Position numbers and translations under genes: made by a program
The notes under the pieces: model-generated
The model's input: only the letters and a program-made list of their open reading frames with translations
Told to the model about the DNA's origin: nothing
Database searches by the model: none
Part shown: in pieces, positions 6,881 through 11,558 of the stretch
Layout: every line of letters begins with the position of its first letter
Numbering within the stretch: the first letter of the stretch is position 1
Assembly: GCA_023399035.1 (NCBI GenBank)
Contig: JAEWQX010000163.1
Span: 1-11,558, forward strand
Reading direction: 5' to 3'
DNA: 11,558 nucleotides
From: Bacillota bacterium
GTDB taxonomy: Bacteria > Bacillota > Clostridia > Clostridiales > Clostridiaceae

Positions 6881-7864
6881 ATGATAAATGTAAGAACAGA
6901 CTTAGCTATTGAAGCAAAGGAGATTTATTCACAGAAGCATAAAAATGAAAAGGACATTGATGGAATAGAAGTTATCAATGAAGTTGATAATGATATACGA
7001 GTTACAACTGTTAAGGTAAAAGATGAAAATGGCTCACAAAAAATAGGTAAGCCAAAGGGAGATTATGTAACTATAGATATACCTGATTTTACAGCTTATG
7101 ATGGTGAAACAATGGATAGGGTGTCACAGGTCGTTGCTGAAATACTTGGCAGAATGGTAGAAATAGATGTGGAAAAAACAGTTCTCGTTGTAGGTCTTGG
7201 AAACTGGAAGGTTACTCCAGATGCACTTGGGCCAAAAGTGACAGAAGGGATAATGGTTACAAGACATTTGAAAACAGTAATGCCTGAAGTTATGGATGAT
7301 TCAGTAAGGCCTGTATGTTCTATAGCACCAGGTGTACTTGGAATAACAGGAGTTGAAACTGTTGAAATCATTAAGGGAACAGTTGAAAGAGTAAAACCCG
7401 AACTTGTTATATGTATAGATGCACTTGCGGCAAGAAGAGTGGAAAGGGTTAATACCACAATTCAGATTAATGATACAGGAATATCCCCAGGTGCAGGTGT
7501 TGGAAATAATCGAAAGCAGATTAATGAAGAAAATCTTGGAGTGAAGGTTATTGCAATAGGAGTTCCTACAGTAGTAGATGCAGTTACCATAGCAAATGAT
7601 ACTATCGATATGGTTGTAGATTCATTAATGAACAATTCATCAAGTGGCAATGATTTTTATAAAATGCTCAGCTCATTAGATAAAAATGAAAAGAGTGCTT
7701 TAATAAGAGAAGTATTAGCATCAAAAGCGCTTGGAGAAATGATTGTTACTCCAAAGGATGTTGATTTAATAATAAATTCCCTTGCTAAAATAATATCGAA
7801 TGGTATAAATATGGCAGTTCAACCTAATATGGATATGGAAGATATAAATAAGTTTATGAATTAG
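6881..7864 (+). CDS. gpr: Spore endopeptidase GPR (germination protease)
   Basis: This 327-aa GPR is an aspartic-type protease (family A25) that degrades the small acid-soluble DNA-binding proteins when spores germinate. VRTDLAIEAKE (4-14) holds the TD/LA site, which resembles the SASP cleavage site and is where the zymogen cuts itself; the propeptide here would be only 7 residues, against 15 in Bacillus megaterium. The segments VVGLGNWKVTPDALGPKV (103-120) and VICIDALAARRVERV (176-190) hold the two aspartates equivalent to the catalytic pair (D114, D180). I chose ATG 6881 because AAGAGGTG (6868-6875) is 5 nt upstream and homology starts there. The same frame stays open to a TTG at 6803, but those 26 codons translate repeat copy A. 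spoIIP follows after 108 bp. Forespore expression is expected; I could not find a convincing sigma-G site. Confidence 0.95.
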   Translation: MINVRTDLAIEAKEIYSQKHKNEKDIDGIEVINEVDNDIRVTTVKVKDENGSQKIGKPKGDYVTIDIPDFTAYDGETMDRVSQVVAEILGRMVEIDVEKTVLVVGLGNWKVTPDALGPKVTEGIMVTRHLKTVMPEVMDDSVRPVCSIAPGVLGITGVETVEIIKGTVERVKPELVICIDALAARRVERVNTTIQINDTGISPGAGVGNNRKQINEENLGVKVIAIGVPTVVDAVTIANDTIDMVVDSLMNNSSSGNDFYKMLSSLDKNEKSALIREVLASKALGEMIVTPKDVDLIINSLAKIISNGINMAVQPNMDMEDINKFMN

Positions 7865-7893
7865 TAGAATAATTATGTAAAACGGACAATATA

Positions 7894-7951
7894 ATATATC
7901 AATTGAAAGTTGGTAAGTTAAATATCAATTACCAACTTTCAACTATCGACT
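7894..7951. repeat. Heptad inverted repeat, copy B (between gpr and spoIIP)
   Basis: This compact copy has left units AATTGAA, AGTTGGT (7901-7914). Right units read on the minus strand are AGTCGAT, AGTTGAA, AGTTGGT, AATTGAT (7951-7924). It contains a perfect 14-bp inverted repeat, TTGAAAGTTGGTAA (7903-7916) with TTACCAACTTTCAA (7929-7942), and a 12-nt loop. No T-tract follows, so it is not an ordinary terminator. It ends 9 bp before the GGGGGGA ribosome site of spoIIP. The left boundary is uncertain. Confidence 0.75.
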
Positions 7952-7972
7952 AAAAAAACTGGGGGGATTCAG

Positions 7973-9070
7973 GTGATATATACCGGCAATAGAGGAAGAA
8001 GAATTAATTCACAGAGAAAAATAAGAGGCAGACCTAAAGCTGGTATAGGATTAATTATTTTAATAATACTGGCTATTGTTTTTTTTATTCGTGTAATTGG
8101 CGTACTGAAAGATAATAAGGAACGTGGAGCTTTTGTCTACGTACAGCTTTTGAATATAGGCCTGCCTGTAGTAGAAAATGAAGTTTATGATGAAGGAACT
8201 TATGCTGAAAATAAGCTTTCAATAAGTAATGTATGCTTTGAAGCATTGGGAATTAAGGATATTACTTATGAAAAGATATTATCAAATGAATTGGCTATAT
8301 TAGGAAGCTTGAATAAGGATAATTATGTATATGAAAATAAATCTAAAGAAAGCAGTATGTTTGCTTATAATCCATTTCAGGTAAGCGATGACAGTATCTC
8401 AAGAGAAACTTATGTGAGTGACAGTACAAATACTCAGATTTATAATCCAGCATTAAAGAAGACATTAAATGATTCAAAGCCGGAGGTGCTCATTTATCAC
8501 ACTCATACAAGTGAAAACTATAATGCTGACTATCCTGACAGCTTAAATGAGGAAACAAATGTAGTAGGTGCTGGGGATGTGCTTGAAAATGAGCTTAGAG
8601 ATAACTATGGAATATCTGTAGTCCATGATAAAACTAATCACTGTGAATCATATGATGACAGTTATAAAAGGTCAGCAGAAACTGTTGACTATTATCTGAA
8701 GGAGTATGGAGATTTTAAAATAATAATAGACCTTCATAGAGATTCAGTTAATAATAAAGCAGCAACAACAACTGAAGTATATGGGATGAGTGCATCAAGG
8801 ATTATGTTTGTAAATGCTAAGAATAGTACAAGATATGAAAAAAATAAAGAGCTTACAGAGAGGATATTTAATAAAACAGAAGAGCTGTTTCCAGGTCTTG
8901 CAAGGAAAATTTACACATACAATAGAGGCAAGAATGCTTTCAATCAAAGTAAAAGTGATGGGTGTGTGTTGTTTGAAATAGGTTCACATACCAATACACC
9001 TGAAGAGTCAAAAGTTACAGCAGAGTGTATGGCTAGAGTAATTGCTGAAATTCTAAATGGAAATCAATAG
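7973..9070 (+). CDS. spoIIP: Stage II sporulation protein P (peptidoglycan hydrolase)
   Basis: This 365-aa SpoIIP has a basic N-terminus, one membrane anchor (about 24-42) and an extracytoplasmic C-terminal catalytic domain. Hallmarks are EVLIYHTHTSENY (171-183), IIIDLHRDSV (250-259) and CVLFEIGSHTNTPEES (331-346), which place the zinc-ligand histidines and the catalytic glutamate of the amidase fold. In Bacillus, SpoIIP is an amidase and endopeptidase that works with SpoIID and SpoIIM to thin septal peptidoglycan and drive engulfment. The GTG start (7973) lies 5 nt after GGGGGGA (7961-7967); the next in-frame starts would cut into the basic tail or anchor. The gpr-spoIIP pairing is conserved in Bacillus. 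No key residue is missing. Confidence 0.95.
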   Translation: MIYTGNRGRRINSQRKIRGRPKAGIGLIILIILAIVFFIRVIGVLKDNKERGAFVYVQLLNIGLPVVENEVYDEGTYAENKLSISNVCFEALGIKDITYEKILSNELAILGSLNKDNYVYENKSKESSMFAYNPFQVSDDSISRETYVSDSTNTQIYNPALKKTLNDSKPEVLIYHTHTSENYNADYPDSLNEETNVVGAGDVLENELRDNYGISVVHDKTNHCESYDDSYKRSAETVDYYLKEYGDFKIIIDLHRDSVNNKAATTTEVYGMSASRIMFVNAKNSTRYEKNKELTERIFNKTEELFPGLARKIYTYNRGKNAFNQSKSDGCVLFEIGSHTNTPEESKVTAECMARVIAEILNGNQ

Positions 9071-9136
9071 AGATAAGTTGACAATAGATATGTAATGAAA
9101 ATTTAAAAATATAGTTATTATACTATTTAATAATGG

Positions 9137-9180
9137 GCTGCTGTGCTAAAAGATTAGTGCAGCAGCTTATTTATATTTGT
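9137..9180 (+). terminator. Rho-independent terminator after spoIIP
   Basis: GCTGCTGTGCTAA (9137-9149) pairs with TTAGTGCAGCAGC (9154-9166) as a 13-bp stem with two G-T wobbles and an AAGA loop, followed by TTATTTATATTTGT. It lies 66 bp past the spoIIP stop. The gap from here to the next gene (9181-9272) holds no gene; its one notable feature is an unused GGGGGGA at 9210-9216. Confidence 0.8.
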
Positions 9181-9272
9181 GCGAGTTGTAAACTCAGCCT
9201 AGAAGAAATGGGGGGATAAGTTTAAGTGAATAATTAATTGTTTAATGGAAATACTTTAAGGTAATAGAATTT

Positions 9273-9626
9273 ATGAGAAGAATAAGGGTGTTTAAATTGA
9301 AGGGATATTATAAAAAATACATATTGAAAAAGGCAGTACCTGTATTTATTCTGCTTCCTATAGTTGGGGCAGGTCTTATACATATAAACATAATAAATAC
9401 TAAGACTTTATCGCCTCTTGGAAACACTAAGCAGAATTATGAATTGGTAAGTGGAAAATTTGGAGATGATTTTGAAAATTTTATCAAAGATGATTCATTT
9501 TTGAAAATATATGAGGATTCTGATAATAGAAAAGTAATCGTTCATATAGGTGATACAGAGTTTAAAATTTCATCAAAATCAAAAATAGTAGAGTATATTA
9601 AAGATAAAATAAACAACAATAAATAG
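9273..9626 (+). CDS. Small single-pass membrane protein in the yqxA position, function unknown
   Basis: This 117-aa protein has a very basic N-terminus (RRIRVFKLKGYYKKYILKK, 2-20), one hydrophobic segment (about 21-40), and a charged 75-residue C-terminal part ending in a lysine/asparagine tail. By the positive-inside rule the C-terminal part should be outside the cell, or in the intermembrane space of a forespore. The start ATG has a modest TAAGGT site (9257-9262) about 10 nt upstream. I do not recognise the family from sequence. It lies between spoIIP and lepA, exactly where Bacillus has yqxA, also a small protein of similar length; homology is a guess from position. A terminator separates it from spoIIP, so it may have its own promoter, but none was convincing. 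Confidence 0.75.
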   Translation: MRRIRVFKLKGYYKKYILKKAVPVFILLPIVGAGLIHINIINTKTLSPLGNTKQNYELVSGKFGDDFENFIKDDSFLKIYEDSDNRKVIVHIGDTEFKISSKSKIVEYIKDKINNNK

Positions 9627-9674
9627 TTATTTTTAGATAGTGTCAAATTTTAATAGCCTTTTTAAATAGATGTA

Positions 9675-9683
9675 TGTTATAAT
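9675..9683 (+). promoter_or_regulatory. Candidate extended -10 promoter for lepA
   Basis: TGTTATAAT (9675-9683) is a perfect extended -10 element. The -35 region at 17-bp spacing (AGCCTT, 9655-9660) is poor, which extended -10 promoters can tolerate. Transcription would start near 9690 and run through an unused GGGGGTG site (9704-9710) and repeat copy C before lepA. Confidence 0.4.
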
Positions 9684-9728
9684 TTAGCTGATTTAATTAT
9701 AACGGGGGTGAAAAGCTAAACCTTACCC

Positions 9729-9858
9729 AGTTGAGAATTGAAAGTTGAAAGTTGAAAGTTTTATGAAGAAATTATTTCATAATTTCATTTAAATATAATT
9801 TAAAATTTCGCAGAGATTTTTTCATTAACTATCAATTATCAATTATAAACTATCAACT
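9729..9858. repeat. Heptad inverted repeat, copy C (upstream of lepA)
   Basis: The left arm 9729-9760 reads AGTTGAG, AATTGAA, AGTTGAA, AGTTGAA, AGTT. The right arm 9827-9858, on the minus strand, reads AGTTGAT, AGTTTAT, AATTGAT, AATTGAT, AGTT. Each is 32 nt, as in copy A, and they agree at about 24 of 32 positions. The 66-nt AT-rich centre has its own perfect 8-bp hairpin (GAAATTAT 9768-9775, ATAATTTC 9779-9786). The right end is 5 bp before the lepA ribosome site. Confidence 0.8.
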
Positions 9859-9879
9859 CATGTAAAAGGTTAGTGTATT

Positions 9880-11558
9880 ATGAAAAGTGAAAGACAACAA
9901 CATATCAGAAATTTTTCGATAGTAGCACATATTGATCACGGTAAGTCAACCCTAGCGGACAGATTACTTGAAACTACAGGAACCCTAACTCAAAGGGAAA
10001 TGGAAGAACAAGTTCTAGATAATATGGAGATAGAAAAAGAAAGAGGAATAACAATAAAGTCTCAAGCAGCAAGACTTATATATAGAAGAGATGATGGCGA
10101 AGAATATATTCTTAATTTAATTGATACTCCAGGTCACGTAGACTTTAACTATGAAGTTTCAAGAAGTCTTGCAGCTTGTGAGGGTGCAGTACTTGTTGTA
10201 GATGCTACACAGGGTATTCAGGCACAAACTTTAGCTAACTGCTATTTAGCTTTAGATAATGACCTTGAAATAGCTCCAGTAATAAATAAGATAGACTTAC
10301 CATCAGCAAGACCAGATGAAGTTAAACAGGAAATTGAAGATGTTATAGGGATTGATGCAGAAGAAGCACCTATGATATCAGCTAAAACAGGTCTGAACAT
10401 AAAAGATGTATTAGAATCAGTAGTAAACAATATACCAGCTCCCAATGGTGATGAAGAAGCACCATTAAAAGCTTTAATATTTGATTCCTACTATGACAGC
10501 TATAAAGGTGTTGTATGTATTGTAAGAATTAAAGATGGAAAAGTGAAAGTTGGCGATAAGATAAAGCTTATGGCAACTAATAAGGTATATGATGTTACTG
10601 AAGTAGGAGTATTCACTCCAAGTGTACTTCGAACAGGTAGCTTAAGTGCAGGAGATGTTGGTTATATAACTGCATCTATTAAAAATGTAAGGGATGCTAG
10701 AGTTGGTGATACAATAACAGAAGCGGCAAGACCTACAGAAGAAGCACTTCCAGGATATAAACCTGCTATTCCTATGGTGTATTCAGGTATATATCCAGTT
10801 GATGGAGCAAAGTATGATGAATTAAAGGAAGCATTAGAAAAACTTCAAATTAATGATGCTGCATTAAGTTTTGAACCAGAAACTTCAATAGCATTAGGGT
10901 TTGGATTCAGATGTGGATTCTTAGGATTATTACATATGGAAATAATTCAGGAAAGAGTTGAAAGAGAATTCAATCTTGATATTATTACAACTGCGCCATC
11001 AGTAATTTACAAAGTAATAAAGACAGATGGAGAAGTATTAGAAATAACTAATCCTACAAATCTGCCTGAACCTACAGAAGTTGATTACATGGAAGAACCT
11101 ATCGTAAGAGCTTCAATAATAACTCCAAAGGATTATGTTGGAGCGGTTATGGAACTTTGCCAGGATCGTAGAGGAACATATATAGATATGCAGTATATCG
11201 AAGAAACAAGAGCAGTTGTTAATTATGATATACCTCTAAATGAAATAATATATGACTTCTTTGATACATTAAAATCAAGAACAAGAGGATACGCATCCTT
11301 AGATTATGAATTTAAAGGATATACAAGAACAAAACTTGTTAAGCTTGATATCTTATTAAATGGAGATATAGTCGATGCGTTATCAATGATAGTTCCTGAT
11401 GAAAGAGCTTACCAAAAGGGAAGAGGAATTGCAGAAAAGTTAAAAGAAATTATTCCAAGACAGATGTTTGAAGTTCCAATTCAGGCGGCAATTGGATCGA
11501 AGATAATAGCGAGAGAAACTGTAAAAGCTATGAGAAAAGACGTATTAGCTAAATGTTA
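9880..11558 (+). CDS. lepA: Elongation factor 4 (LepA), 3' truncated by window
   Basis: The first 559 codons are present; LepA is normally about 600 aa, so only the tail is missing. The GTPase motifs are intact: HIDHGKST (17-24), ERGITIKS (54-61), DTPGH (82-86) and NKID (136-139). Later come the domain III-type FGFRCGFLGLLHME segment, the domain V start EEPIVRASIITPK near residue 405, and the beginning of the LepA-specific C-terminal domain. LepA is a ribosome-associated translational GTPase, proposed to back-translocate ribosomes or aid 30S biogenesis. The ATG follows AAAAGGT (9864-9870) by 9 nt, and homology starts immediately. Placement after spoIIP and the small membrane protein is as in Bacillus. 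Nothing is unusual in the protein; the leader is unusual because it carries repeat copy C. Confidence 0.97.
   Translation, partial: MKSERQQHIRNFSIVAHIDHGKSTLADRLLETTGTLTQREMEEQVLDNMEIEKERGITIKSQAARLIYRRDDGEEYILNLIDTPGHVDFNYEVSRSLAACEGAVLVVDATQGIQAQTLANCYLALDNDLEIAPVINKIDLPSARPDEVKQEIEDVIGIDAEEAPMISAKTGLNIKDVLESVVNNIPAPNGDEEAPLKALIFDSYYDSYKGVVCIVRIKDGKVKVGDKIKLMATNKVYDVTEVGVFTPSVLRTGSLSAGDVGYITASIKNVRDARVGDTITEAARPTEEALPGYKPAIPMVYSGIYPVDGAKYDELKEALEKLQINDAALSFEPETSIALGFGFRCGFLGLLHMEIIQERVEREFNLDIITTAPSVIYKVIKTDGEVLEITNPTNLPEPTEVDYMEEPIVRASIITPKDYVGAVMELCQDRRGTYIDMQYIEETRAVVNYDIPLNEIIYDFFDTLKSRTRGYASLDYEFKGYTRTKLVKLDILLNGDIVDALSMIVPDERAYQKGRGIAEKLKEIIPRQMFEVPIQAAIGSKIIARETVKAMRKDVLAKC

Noticed and set aside
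9078..9124. TTGACA (9078-9083) and TATACT (9119-9124) as a promoter after spoIIP
   Set aside because: The two elements are 35 bp apart, far from the needed 16-18 bp, and any transcript would meet the terminator at 9137 at once.
9228..9256. Possible sigma-G promoter for the 117-aa gene (GAATA, 17 bp, AATACTT)
   Set aside because: The -10 matches only partly, and transcription would start inside or just after the ribosome site, leaving almost no leader.
9683..9725. Riboswitch-like leader before lepA (TTTAGCT/AGCTAAA stem with GGGGGTG in the loop)
   Set aside because: The stem is 7 bp with a 24-nt loop, and its 5' arm would lie at or before the predicted transcript start. No known riboswitch core is visible.
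6780..9858. The heptad repeats as a CRISPR array
   Set aside because: The units are 7 bp with no unique spacers, the arms are inverted instead of direct, the copies are over 1 kb apart, and no cas gene is present.

Overview
The window is chromosomal DNA from a low-GC, spore-forming Clostridium-type Firmicute. The evidence is the very AT-rich base composition, AGGAGG/GGGGG-type Shine-Dalgarno sites, some TTG and GTG starts, and three sporulation genes or operons (spoVA, gpr, spoIIP). The order comEC-holA-rpsT-gpr-spoIIP-(small membrane protein)-lepA matches the order known from Bacillus subtilis (comEC-yqeN-rpsT-gpr-spoIIP-yqxA-lepA). Species cannot be fixed from the sequence alone.

Layout. 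(1) Positions 1-609 are the end of a spoVA operon: the C-terminus of spoVAD and all of spoVAE, which act in dipicolinic acid (DPA) uptake and release in spores. (2) A 269-bp AT-rich gap holds a plausible sigma-A promoter and a hairpin. (3) Positions 879-6180 look like one operon: a P2-type ATPase homologue with nearly every catalytic motif substituted, comEC without its usual metallo-beta-lactamase domain, and holA, closed by a terminator. (4) rpsT lies on the minus strand with its own near-consensus promoter and a GC-rich terminator. (5) gpr and spoIIP, both sporulation genes, run rightward and are followed by a long-stem terminator. (6) Then come a 117-aa single-pass membrane protein in the yqxA position and the first 559 codons of lepA, which runs off the window.

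Two things stand out. First, the 843-aa ATPase homologue is an intact ORF that has lost or altered the TGES, PEGL, DKTGT, TGD and GDGVND motifs and the membrane cation ligands of TM4 and TM6, so it looks like a retained pseudoenzyme. It sits beside spoVA and 4 bp before comEC. Second, three diverged copies of an inverted repeat built of 7-bp units (consensus AGTTGAA/AGTTGAT) lie directly upstream of gpr, spoIIP and lepA. Two of them run straight into a shared ATGTAARAGGT string that is the ribosome binding site of the next gene, so the element may have been inserted into, or become part of, the 5' untranslated regions of three successive genes.

The rest is ordinary housekeeping and sporulation content. 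No tRNA, rRNA, CRISPR array, insertion sequence or phage gene was seen.
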